Shown one piece after another: positions 1-6,808 of a stretch of 16,738 bases of DNA. Position 1 is the stretch's first letter. Each line of letters starts with the position of its first letter. The position numbers and the translations under genes are program-made. The notes below the pieces were generated by a model. That model was given only the letters and a program-made list of their open reading frames with translations, ran no database searches and was not told the origin of the DNA. The DNA is taken from NCBI GenBank assembly GCA_003520365.1, contig DOUW01000058.1, positions 1-16,738 of the forward strand, written 5' to 3'. This DNA comes from Massilia sp. GTDB taxonomy: Bacteria; Pseudomonadota; Gammaproteobacteria; Burkholderiales; Burkholderiaceae_D.

Positions 1-1
1 C

Positions 2-301
2 ACCGTGGAGATCGCCTACTGCGCCGCCGACGCCGTCGACGTGGCGCGCGTGTTCTCGCCCGACGTCTGCCTGCTCGACATCGGCCTGCCCGACTTCGAC
101 GGCAACGAACTGGCGCGCCGCCTGCGCCGCATGCCGCAATCGACCGGCGCCACCCTGATCGCCATGACCGGCTATGGCCGCCAGCAGGACCGCGACGCCG
201 CGCAGGCGGCCGGGTTCGACCACTACATGGTCAAGCCCGTCAATACGGTCGAGCTGTCCGACCTGCTGGCCGAGGCGGCGGCCCAGCACCAGCCGCGCTA
301 G
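2..301 (+). CDS. C-terminal receiver domain of a response regulator or hybrid histidine kinase (5' partial)
   Basis: The reading frame is open from the first bases of the window and ends at TAG 299-301, so only the last 99 codons are present. What is visible is a near-complete CheY-like receiver domain. The phospho-acceptor Asp is in LLDIGLP (codon 77-79), the conserved Thr in AMTGYG (codon 167-169) and the conserved Lys in VKPV (codon 233-235). Phosphorylation of the Asp would be the signalling step. The TGYG...[17 protein letters not shown] pattern is typical of receivers fused to the C-terminus of hybrid sensor kinases, and the protein ends about 20 residues after the Lys with no output domain. 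A hybrid kinase is therefore my preferred reading; a single-domain response regulator cannot be excluded without the upstream sequence. A GTG at 5-7 is unlikely to be the start because it would cut off beta-strand 1 and the acidic pocket. Confidence 0.85.
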   Translation, partial: TVEIAYCAADAVDVARVFSPDVCLLDIGLPDFDGNELARRLRRMPQSTGATLIAMTGYGRQQDRDAAQAAGFDHYMVKPVNTVELSDLLAEAAAQHQPR

Positions 302-325
302 CCGGCGCAGGTTTTTACGCTGCCC

Positions 326-365
326 GCCGCCTGCCTGAGCGCCTTTTCGCGGCCAGGCAGGCGGC
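326..365. repeat. 12-bp perfect inverted repeat between genes
   Basis: GCCGCCTGCCTG (326-337) is mirrored exactly by CAGGCAGGCGGC (354-365) around a 16-nt loop. It lies 24 bp after the stop of the receiver-domain gene and 72 bp before the antiporter start. No T-run follows the stem on either strand (a TTTTT run at 312-316 lies on the wrong side for plus-strand termination). It is therefore not a standard intrinsic terminator. It could be an mRNA 3'-end stabilising hairpin. Confidence 0.5.
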
Positions 366-437
366 ACATCCTGCGGTGCGCGCTGCATGGCAGACCGACA
401 ATGCCGTATCATCGAGCCTCGACAACAAGGAGGTTCG

Positions 438-2069
438 ATGGATTCGGTAGGTGTAGTGCTGGCGATGCTGCTGGCGGTAATCGGTAGCGGCTACCTGGTG
501 CGCATGCTGCCTTTCGGGGTGCCGCTGCCGCTGGTGCAGATCGGTCTCGGCGCCGTGATCTCGGGCGTGTTCGGCCACGGCGTGATCCTCGACCCGGAAA
601 TCTTCTTCCTCCTGTTCCTGCCGCCGCTGCTGTTCCTGGACGGCTGGCGCATTCCCAAGATCGGCCTGTTCCGCGACAAGGGCACCATCCTCGAACTGGC
701 CCTGGGCCTGGTGGTGTTCACCGTGGTCGGCGCCGGCTTCCTGATCCACTGGCTGGTGCCGGCCATTCCGCTGGCGGTCGCCTTTGCCCTGGCCGCCATC
801 GTGGCGCCGACCGATCCGGTCGCCGTCTCGGCCATCACCGCGCGCATCCACGTGCCGCACCGCCTGATGCACATCCTCGAAGGCGAGTCGCTGCTGAACG
901 ACGCCAGCGGCCTGGTGTGCTTCCGCTTCGCGGTGGCCGCCGCCATGACCGGCGCCTTCTCGCTGGCCTCGGCCTCGGTCACCTTCCTGTGGGTGGCGCT
1001 GGCCGGCATCGCCTGCGGCGTGGCGATCACGGTCGTGGTCTCGTTCGTGCAGCGCGTGGTCGGCCAGCGCTTCGGCGAAGAACCCGGCTCGCCGATCCTG
1101 GTCAACCTGCTGCTGCCCTTCGGCGCCTACCTCGTCGCCGAGCACCTGGAGGCCTCGGGCATCCTGGCCGCGGTCGCCGCCGGCGTCACGATGAGCTACG
1201 TCGAACTGTCCGGCCGCGCGCTGGCCACCACCCGCATCCGCCGCACCGTGGTCTGGGACACGGTGCAGTTCTCGCTGAACGGCGTGATGTTCGTGCTGCT
1301 GGGCGAGCAGCTGCCCGAGATCATCGCGCGCGCCCTGCGCTACGCCGGCCCGGAAGCGGCGCTGACCCCTTTGACACTGTTCGGCATCGCCCTCCTGATC
1401 AGCCTGGCGCTGATCCTGCTGCGCCTGGTCTGGGTCTGGGTCTCGCTGCGCCTGACCCTGCTGAACGCCCGCCTGCAGGGCCAGAAAGTCTACACGCCGA
1501 ACTTCCGCCTGGTGCTGGCCACTTCGCTGGCCGGCGTGCGCGGCGCCATCACCATGGCCGGCGTGCTGACTCTGCCGCTGGCGCTACCTAGCGGCGCGCC
1601 CTTCCCGGCGCGCGACCTGGTGATCTTCTTCGCCAGCGCGGTGATCATCGTCTCGCTGGTCGTCGCCAGCGTCGGCCTGCCGCGCGTGCTGCGCGGCCTC
1701 GAGGTGCCGGAGGAAACCACCGAAGCCGCCCAGGAAGACCTGGCGCGCCACAACGCGGCGATCGCGGCCATCGCGGCCATCGAGCGCGTCGGCCATGCCC
1801 ACCTGGGCGAGAGCGAACACGCCGACATCCACGCCAGCGCGGTCGACCATGTGCGCGGCGTGTACGAGCACCGGCTGGGTGGCACGACCGGGGCGAACGA
1901 ACCGTCGCGCATCCGGGTGGCCGAGCAGGCCGAGAAGGAATACCGGCTGGCGGCGCTGCAGGCGGAGCGCGAGGCGATCCTGGAACTGACGCATCAGCGC
2001 AAGGTGTCGGATGATATTGCGAGGAAGTTGTTGAGGGAGATAGATTTGGTGGAGGCGCGGTATCGGTAA
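438..2069 (+). CDS. Na+/H+ antiporter, CPA1 (NhaP/YjcE-like) family
   Basis: This 543-residue inner-membrane protein should exchange cytoplasmic Na+ (or K+) for H+. About a dozen hydrophobic segments fill residues 1-430. Family motifs are present: APTDPVAVSAI (about 123-133), EGESLLNDASGL (148-159) with the Asn-Asp pair expected for the ion site, and GVRGAITMAGVLTLP late in the membrane domain. The last ~110 residues are hydrophilic and rich in Ala, Glu and Arg, as in the YjcE-type 'bacterial form' antiporters (about 550 residues). I chose ATG 438 because a strong AAGGAGG (427-433) precedes it; the in-frame ATG at 387 would add 17 non-membrane residues. A TATCAT box at 407-412 may be the -10 element, but no good -35 is visible. 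The final ~20 codons use low-GC third positions unlike the rest of the gene. The ion specificity cannot be read from sequence. Confidence 0.93.
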   Translation: MDSVGVVLAMLLAVIGSGYLVRMLPFGVPLPLVQIGLGAVISGVFGHGVILDPEIFFLLFLPPLLFLDGWRIPKIGLFRDKGTILELALGLVVFTVVGAGFLIHWLVPAIPLAVAFALAAIVAPTDPVAVSAITARIHVPHRLMHILEGESLLNDASGLVCFRFAVAAAMTGAFSLASASVTFLWVALAGIACGVAITVVVSFVQRVVGQRFGEEPGSPILVNLLLPFGAYLVAEHLEASGILAAVAAGVTMSYVELSGRALATTRIRRTVVWDTVQFSLNGVMFVLLGEQLPEIIARALRYAGPEAALTPLTLFGIALLISLALILLRLVWVWVSLRLTLLNARLQGQKVYTPNFRLVLATSLAGVRGAITMAGVLTLPLALPSGAPFPARDLVIFFASAVIIVSLVVASVGLPRVLRGLEVPEETTEAAQEDLARHNAAIAAIAAIERVGHAHLGESEHADIHASAVDHVRGVYEHRLGGTTGANEPSRIRVAEQAEKEYRLAALQAEREAILELTHQRKVSDDIARKLLREIDLVEARYR

Positions 2070-2121
2070 TCGACGCCGCGATAAAACTGCGGACCTGACC
2101 GCGCCGCGTCCGAAGGTCCGT

Positions 2122-3396
2122 CTACCCGCGCCTACGCAAAAGAGAAAGGTTCTGCTGCAAACGCTGCGCCAGCATCTCGCGCCACCGCGGGTCCAGGTGC
2201 AGCGCGGCCTCGTCGAAGCTGCCCGCCACACGCACGAGGAATGCGTCGAGCCACGCTCCTGCCGCTTCCCGGTTGTCGAAGCCGAACCGGTGTGCATCGG
2301 CCAGCAGCGCATCGCGCGCGATGTCGAAGCGACCGCTGGAAAGCTGCATGGCCAGGTAAGGCGGCGTGTCGGCCGGATTCGGCACCACATCGAAGGCCGG
2401 CGCCAGCCGCCAGCGCCCGGCCGCGGCATCGAACACGACCGCATGGTTGCGCGGATGGTCGTCATCGTTGCCGCAGACCGCGTTGAACACCATGCGGCCG
2501 AACAGCTCGCGGCGGTCCTCCGCCGGCGCACCGATCCGGCGCAGCTCTTCGGCCAGGCGCGGATAGCTCCAGCGGTCATTCGACAGCTTGCCCGGGTATT
2601 CGGCCTGCAACAAGGTGGCGGCGCTGACGCACATCGCGCGCCGTTCGCGGTTGCGGTCGAAGCGCCGTACGCGTAGCGCGCTGTGTCCGCTGTTGCTCCC
2701 GGTGCCGGACGGATGCAGGACCGTGGCCGCAAAGCGCAGCCCGCTCAAGGCGCCCCAGCGCTGGGCGGCATGCTCCAGGCTTGGAATATCGGCCACATCG
2801 CTGGCAAGGGCGGGCTTGAGCAGCCAGTAGTCGCCCTGCTCGTCCTGCAACGTCGCCTTGGGCCGGGCGCCACCGACGCTGGCGGTTTGCACCAGGCGCC
2901 GGCGCAACTGCGCATGGACCGGCGGCTGCTGCGCATTCAGGGCGGCCAGCTCTTCGATCACCTTGTGAAGTTGCGGCAGCCTGGGCGTGGCCAGCGCCGC
3001 TACCGATGGCTTGGGACGCGCGCCGACAGCGATGGCGCCCCAGCGATCGGCGTTGCTTGCCAATACCAGGAAGCGCGCCGGTGGCGTGTGCTGGGGCAGG
3101 TTGTGCTCCCGGCGCAGCAAGGCCTGGCCCCAACCATCCGGACAGGCGTCGCGCAGGATATCGTGCAGGCCGCCATAGCGCGGCGCGGCAAACTCGACAT
3201 CGGGCTGGAAGGGCAAGTTCACCGGATCGATCGACCAGCTCAAGCCGGCGTCGGCGTAACTCGGCGCATACCGGAAATAGCCGCTGCCCGCGGCGCCGGC
3301 CTGGTAGCGTCCGACCGTCACCCACTCTTCCGTGTCCGGGCGTTGGAGATAGACAAACAAAGGTTTAGAAGTAATCAACACTTGTTTGAATCTCAT
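2122..3396 (-). CDS. hipA: HipA-family serine/threonine kinase toxin
   Basis: This 424-residue protein is a type II toxin kinase of the HipA family, which phosphorylates translation components such as aminoacyl-tRNA synthetases in studied members. An N-terminal coupling domain (KPLFVYLQRP, about 11-20) precedes the kinase core. The core shows the glycine-rich loop SVGGARPKATL (173-183), a nucleotide-binding Lys in WLLKP (194), RRFDR (244-248), the catalytic loop GNDDDHPRNH (309-318, D312 likely the base) and the metal Asp in PAFDVVP (D336). S173 lies where E. coli HipA has the autophosphorylated Ser150. All key residues are present, so the kinase looks intact. The start at 3396 gives a 32-nt overlap with hipB; an in-frame ATG at 3438 would add 14 residues lacking family resemblance. 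Neither start has a good ribosome-binding site, suggesting translational coupling. The true target is unknown. Confidence 0.92.
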   Translation of the reverse strand: MRFKQVLITSKPLFVYLQRPDTEEWVTVGRYQAGAAGSGYFRYAPSYADAGLSWSIDPVNLPFQPDVEFAAPRYGGLHDILRDACPDGWGQALLRREHNLPQHTPPARFLVLASNADRWGAIAVGARPKPSVAALATPRLPQLHKVIEELAALNAQQPPVHAQLRRRLVQTASVGGARPKATLQDEQGDYWLLKPALASDVADIPSLEHAAQRWGALSGLRFAATVLHPSGTGSNSGHSALRVRRFDRNRERRAMCVSAATLLQAEYPGKLSNDRWSYPRLAEELRRIGAPAEDRRELFGRMVFNAVCGNDDDHPRNHAVVFDAAAGRWRLAPAFDVVPNPADTPPYLAMQLSSGRFDIARDALLADAHRFGFDNREAAGAWLDAFLVRVAGSFDEAALHLDPRWREMLAQRLQQNLSLLRRRG

Positions 3397-3706
3397 CTTG
3401 TCGGTTGCGTACGCGCCGGCTTGCGCCGGCACCCGCATCGAGCCAGAAAACCGGATCCATGGCGGGCGCCGCCGAGTCGATGACGCCCAGTATCAGCAGC
3501 GCCGTCATGTAGATACCCGCACCGGCACCGGGATCGCCCTGCTCGAGACGGCGCAGGGTCGCCTGCGAAACACCCATCCGCTCGCATAAATCTGCGGACT
3601 TGATCCGCTGGCGCAGGCGCTGCGTTCGAATGCAGCGGCCCCAGAGGTTCAGGCGCTCCGCCACCAGGGTCGGCAAAGACTGTTTGTCCAGTAGTTTTTT
3701 CGGCAT
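3365..3706 (-). CDS. hipB: HipB-like XRE-family antitoxin / transcriptional regulator
   Basis: This 113-residue protein has a helix-turn-helix at about residues 25-57 (IRTQRLRQRIKSADLCERM then GVSQATLRRLEQG), matching the Cro/C1-type fold of HipB. It lies directly upstream of and overlaps hipA, the usual antitoxin-then-toxin order, so it should bind HipA and repress its own operon. It is somewhat longer than E. coli HipB (88 residues), with about 20 extra N-terminal residues and a C-terminal tail (RNRQDEIQTSVDYF) encoded in the hipA overlap. In E. coli a C-terminal HipB tail contacts HipA or is degraded, but whether this tail does so is inference. The ATG at 3706 is supported by AGAGG five bases upstream. 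An AT-rich region with repeated CCTAT half-sites precedes it. Confidence 0.87.
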   Translation of the reverse strand: MPKKLLDKQSLPTLVAERLNLWGRCIRTQRLRQRIKSADLCERMGVSQATLRRLEQGDPGAGAGIYMTALLILGVIDSAAPAMDPVFWLDAGAGASRRVRNRQDEIQTSVDYF

Positions 3707-3728
3707 CTCAACCTCTCATAGATAAGCA

Positions 3729-3769
3729 ATTATAGGCGGTATCGGTACTTCCATAATAGGTTTTCCTAT
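3729..3769 (-). promoter_or_regulatory. Putative hipBA promoter and HipB operator half-sites
   Basis: On the minus strand a perfect TATAAT (-10) lies at 3734-3729, about 20 bp before the hipB ribosome-binding site; the matching -35 region is weak. The -10 is embedded in CCTATAAT (3736-3729), and a near copy, CCTATTAT, occurs 24 bp upstream (3760-3753). The latter is half of an inverted repeat ATAGG-TTTT-CCTAT (3756-3769). Repeated half-sites overlapping a promoter resemble the autoregulated hip operator layout (TATCC-N8-GGATA in E. coli), although the sequence differs. Operator function is inferred from position and symmetry only. Confidence 0.45.
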
Positions 3770-3959
3770 ATAGAAATCATCATAGAAAAGCGCTTAAGGC
3801 ATATAAAACGCTATCTTTGATCGATTCTCACGTCCCAACGCGCCTGGGCCGACGATATCGCTCTCCTCCCGGCAGGCGCCTGCGTTATGTCCCGTACAGT
3901 GCGCCGATGCGAGAAGCGTAAGATCGATCCGTACGCACCACTCAAGACCGGTATCCACG

Positions 3960-5099
3960 ATGAGCACAGACCAAGCCGCCGAGAACACCCTTCCCCTGGC
4001 CGACCCGCCAGCCGCCGCCAAGGCCGCCGGCCTGCGCTACGTCACCGACAGCAAGCCGGGCATCCGGCGCGAAGAGGACGGCGAAGGCTTTCGCTACCTC
4101 GACGCCAAGGGCGAGCCGGTCGAGGACGAGGCCACGCTCAAGCGCATCAAGGCGCTCGTCATTCCGCCCGCCTGGATCGACGTCTGGATCTGCTCCCAGG
4201 CCAACGGTCACCTGCAGGCGACCGGGCGCGATGCGAAAGGACGCAAGCAGTACCGCTACCACGCCAAGTGGCGCAACGTGCGCGACGAGGTGAAGTACGA
4301 GCGCATGATCAACTTCGGCAAGGCCCTGCCCCAGATCCGCGCCGAGGTAGACCGCGCCCTCAAGCTACCCGGCCTGCCGCGCGAAAAGGTGCTGGCGACC
4401 ATCGTCTACCTGCTGGAGGCGACGATGATGCGCGTCGGTAACGAGGAATATGCGCGCACGAATAAATCCTTCGGCATCACCACCCTGCGCAACCGCCATG
4501 TGAAGGTCGACGGCAGCGACGTCGAGTTCCGTTTCCGCGGCAAGAGCGGGGTGTACCACAAGATCCACGTGCACGACCGGCGCCTGGCGCGCATCATCCG
4601 CAGTTCGCGCGACCTGCCCGGCCAGGAACTGTTCCAGTACGTCGACGAGGATGGCGACACCCACAGCATCGATTCGAGCGACGTCAACGACTACCTGCGC
4701 ACCATCACCGGCGAGGACTACACGGCCAAGGACTTCCGCACCTGGTCGGGCACGGTGCTGGCCGCCATGGCCCTACAGGAATTCGAGAAGTTCGATTCCG
4801 AGACCCAGGCCAAGAAGAACATCGTGCGCGCCATCGAGTCGGTCGCCGAAAAGCTCGGCAACACGCCCTCGGTCTGCCGCAAATGCTATGTGCACCCGGC
4901 CGTGCTCGACGCCTATCTCGACGGCAGCGTGCTCGAAGCCCTGCGCGAGCGCACCGAGCAGCAACTGACCGAGGACCTGCACACCTTGCAGCCCGAGGAA
5001 GCGGCGGTGCTGGCCATGCTGCAGCAGCGCCTCGCGCGCGAACAGGAAAACCCGACGCCGCCGGCGTCCAGCCAGCGCAAGCTGCGCAAGGCGGCCTGA
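3960..5099 (+). CDS. DNA topoisomerase IB (poxvirus-like)
   Basis: This 379-residue enzyme should relax supercoils by nicking one strand through a 3'-phosphotyrosyl bond, with no ATP. An N-terminal domain (about 26-110) precedes the catalytic domain. The expected catalytic residues are visible: Arg158 in MMRVGNEEYA, Lys195 in FRGKSGVYHK, Arg260 in KDFRTWSGT, and the nucleophile Tyr310 in NTPSVCRKCYVHP, which aligns with the tyrosine of Deinococcus and vaccinia topoisomerase IB. Length fits bacterial members (about 340-380 residues). The last ~50 residues are charged and less conserved. The gene is divergent from hipB across a 253-bp AT-rich spacer and is followed 33 bp later by the royal-jelly-type gene on the same strand. 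The ATG has no strong ribosome-binding site. A TATAAA at 3802-3807 could be a -10, but its -35 is poor. The enzyme is accessory in bacteria, beside TopA and gyrase. Confidence 0.95.
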   Translation: MSTDQAAENTLPLADPPAAAKAAGLRYVTDSKPGIRREEDGEGFRYLDAKGEPVEDEATLKRIKALVIPPAWIDVWICSQANGHLQATGRDAKGRKQYRYHAKWRNVRDEVKYERMINFGKALPQIRAEVDRALKLPGLPREKVLATIVYLLEATMMRVGNEEYARTNKSFGITTLRNRHVKVDGSDVEFRFRGKSGVYHKIHVHDRRLARIIRSSRDLPGQELFQYVDEDGDTHSIDSSDVNDYLRTITGEDYTAKDFRTWSGTVLAAMALQEFEKFDSETQAKKNIVRAIESVAEKLGNTPSVCRKCYVHPAVLDAYLDGSVLEALRERTEQQLTEDLHTLQPEEAAVLAMLQQRLAREQENPTPPASSQRKLRKAA

Positions 5100-5132
5100 C
5101 CCACACATCGAACACTCCTCGAAAGGCATCCC

Positions 5133-6221
5133 ATGACCGACCAGGCATCCACGCAGGACTTCAAGCAAGGCCGATTCACGATCGAACAGGTGGCCGCGTT
5201 CGGCCACCAGGTGACCGGGGTCTCGGTCTCGGAAGACAATCGCATCTTCGTCAACTTCCCGCGCTGGACCGAGGACACGGCGGTGTCGGTGGCCGAGCTG
5301 CTGCCGGACGGCGGCCTGAAGCCTTATCCGGACGAGGAATGGAACGCCTGGCGCAACGCGAAGAAGGACGACATCTCGCCCGAAGACCACTGGGTCTGCG
5401 TGCAGAGCGTGGTGGCCGACGGGCGCGGCAGCCTGTGGGTGCTGGATCCGGCCGCGCCGGCGCAAAGCCACCTGGTCTCGGGCGGGGCCAAGCTGGTCCA
5501 GGTCGACCTGGCGAGCAACAGGGCGGTGCGCACCATCGCGTTCAACGAAGACGCGGCGCCGCAAGGCTCCTACCTGAACGACGTGCGCTTCGCGCCGGAC
5601 GGCCGCCATGCCTACATTACCGATTCGGGCGTGGTCGGCGCCATCCTGGTCGTCGACCTCGGCAGCGGCAAGGCCGTGCGCGTGCTCGACGGCGACTCGT
5701 CGACCCAGATGAAGAAGGGCTTGAACGTGAAGGCGGACGGCAAGGAGCTGCGCCGCCCGGACGGCCGCGGCGTCGAGTTCTCGGCCGACGGCATCGAACT
5801 CTCGGGCGACGGCCAGTACCTGTACTGGCAGGCGATCAAGGGCGACACCCTGTACCGCATTCCCACCAGGGTGCTGGTCGGTGCCGGGATGCGCGGCGAG
5901 GACGTGTCGGGCAGCGTCGAGCCTTATGGCCTGAACGAGGTGGCGGACGGCCTCCTGATCCCGCGCGGAACGAACGTCATGCTGCTCACCTCGGTCGAAG
6001 TCGATTCGGTGCGGGCGCGCGACCTCGACGCCGGCGCGCAGGCCCCGATCCGCACGCTGGTGCAGGACAAGCGCCTGCGCTGGCCGGACACCTTCGCCCA
6101 GGGCCCGGACGGCACGGTGTACGTGACCACCTCGCACATCCAGGACTCGAGCTTCTTCAAACCCGACGCCCCGGCGGCGCTGCCGACCCAGCTGTGGAGG
6201 CTGAAGCCGAGCGGCGCCTGA
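5133..6221 (+). CDS. Yellow / major royal jelly protein-family beta-propeller protein
   Basis: This 362-residue protein matches the Yellow/MRJP family, six-bladed beta-propellers related to SMP-30/gluconolactonases. Diagnostic stretches are VNFPRW (40-45), QSVVADGRGSLWVLDPA (91-107), YLNDVRFAPDGRHAYITDSG (147-166), ILVVDLGSGKAVRVL (171-185) and DGIELSGDGQYLYWQAIKGD (219-238), followed by LYRIPTRVL. Each corresponds to a blade signature seen in insect Yellow proteins. The substrate is unknown; annotations as dopachrome tautomerase in bacteria are unproven. No signal peptide is visible, so the product is probably cytoplasmic, unlike most family members. GAAAGG about 10 bases upstream supports the ATG. 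It follows the topoisomerase IB gene by 33 bp and may be cotranscribed, without an obvious functional link. It is convergent with the DUF4019 gene, 29 bp apart. Confidence 0.88.
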   Translation: MTDQASTQDFKQGRFTIEQVAAFGHQVTGVSVSEDNRIFVNFPRWTEDTAVSVAELLPDGGLKPYPDEEWNAWRNAKKDDISPEDHWVCVQSVVADGRGSLWVLDPAAPAQSHLVSGGAKLVQVDLASNRAVRTIAFNEDAAPQGSYLNDVRFAPDGRHAYITDSGVVGAILVVDLGSGKAVRVLDGDSSTQMKKGLNVKADGKELRRPDGRGVEFSADGIELSGDGQYLYWQAIKGDTLYRIPTRVLVGAGMRGEDVSGSVEPYGLNEVADGLLIPRGTNVMLLTSVEVDSVRARDLDAGAQAPIRTLVQDKRLRWPDTFAQGPDGTVYVTTSHIQDSSFFKPDAPAALPTQLWRLKPSGA

Positions 6222-6250
6222 AGGTCGACGGCCAGGCTTGCAGCCAGACG

Positions 6251-6670
6251 TCAGCGGATCAGGTAGGTCGTCACCTTCCAGCTGCCGTCAGGCAGGCGCA
6301 TCGGCACGACGGTTTCGGTCATGCCGGCGCGGTTGGCGAAGTCGGTGGCGTACTGGATCACGACGTACTCGCCGTCGGGCACGCCCGGCAGGCTCTTGGT
6401 GAAGGTGGCCGAGGTCTGCTTGCGCGACTTGACCGCGCCGAGCGGCGCGCGCGCCTGGGTGCCGACCTGGTTCCAGGTGTCGCGCGTGATCGCGGACTGC
6501 ATGACCGGCGCGCCCTGGTCCCAGGCCTCGGCGGTCTTGCCCGCGTCCATCACGGCCAGCCAGCGCGTGGCCGCTTCAGTGGCGGGGGGGACCTGCGGCG
6601 CTTCCTGGGCGTGCAGGACGGGCGCCGCGAGGGCGGCGGCGGAAAACACGAATGCGGCGATGGCTTTCAA
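6251..6670 (-). CDS. DUF4019 domain-containing exported protein
   Basis: From a TTG start this gene encodes 139 residues. A perfect AAGGAG (6682-6677 on the minus strand) sits six bases before the TTG at 6670. The resulting N-terminus is a good signal peptide (MKAIAAFVFSAAALAAPVLHA, cut likely before QEAP, about residue 21). The in-frame ATG at 6772 would put 34 extra residues ahead of it and hide the signal. The mature part carries the DUF4019 pattern: AATRWLAVMDAGKTAEAWDQ (33-52), a Trp in ITRDTWNQV, RAPLGAVKSRK (74-83), SLPGVPDGEYVVIQYATDF (93-111), ETVVPMRLPDGSWKVTTYLIR at the end. It is predicted periplasmic. Function is unknown. It is divergent from ppk1 and convergent with the royal-jelly-type gene. 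Confidence 0.87.
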   Translation of the reverse strand: MKAIAAFVFSAAALAAPVLHAQEAPQVPPATEAATRWLAVMDAGKTAEAWDQGAPVMQSAITRDTWNQVGTQARAPLGAVKSRKQTSATFTKSLPGVPDGEYVVIQYATDFANRAGMTETVVPMRLPDGSWKVTTYLIR

Positions 6671-6676
6671 GACAAT

Positions 6677-6682
6677 CTCCTT
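6677..6682 (-). promoter_or_regulatory. Ribosome-binding site that sets a TTG start for the DUF4019 gene
   Basis: On the minus strand the sequence reads AAGGAG, then six bases, then TTG AAA GCC, which opens a clean signal peptide. No ATG or GTG lies at a suitable distance, so TTG is the best start codon. Confidence 0.7.
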
Positions 6683-6808
6683 GTAGTGGCTTTGCAGGAA
6701 TTGCAAGGACGAGGATACCAGAAGCCGATGGCCGGACCCGACAGCCGGTAATCGCCCTGTCATATTCGACAACTAGACTGACGCCTTCGACAGACTCCGT
6801 GCCCGCAC

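Noticed and set aside
315..1145. Long minus-strand open frames opposite the antiporter gene
   Set aside because: They are rich in Arg, His, Gln and Gly with no domain signature, as expected for antisense frames of a GC-rich gene; the plus-strand antiporter accounts for the region.
1761..1778. Tandem ATCGCGGCC repeat in the antiporter gene
   Set aside because: It is only two 9-bp copies encoding Ile-Ala-Ala twice in frame; chance in GC-rich coding DNA explains it.
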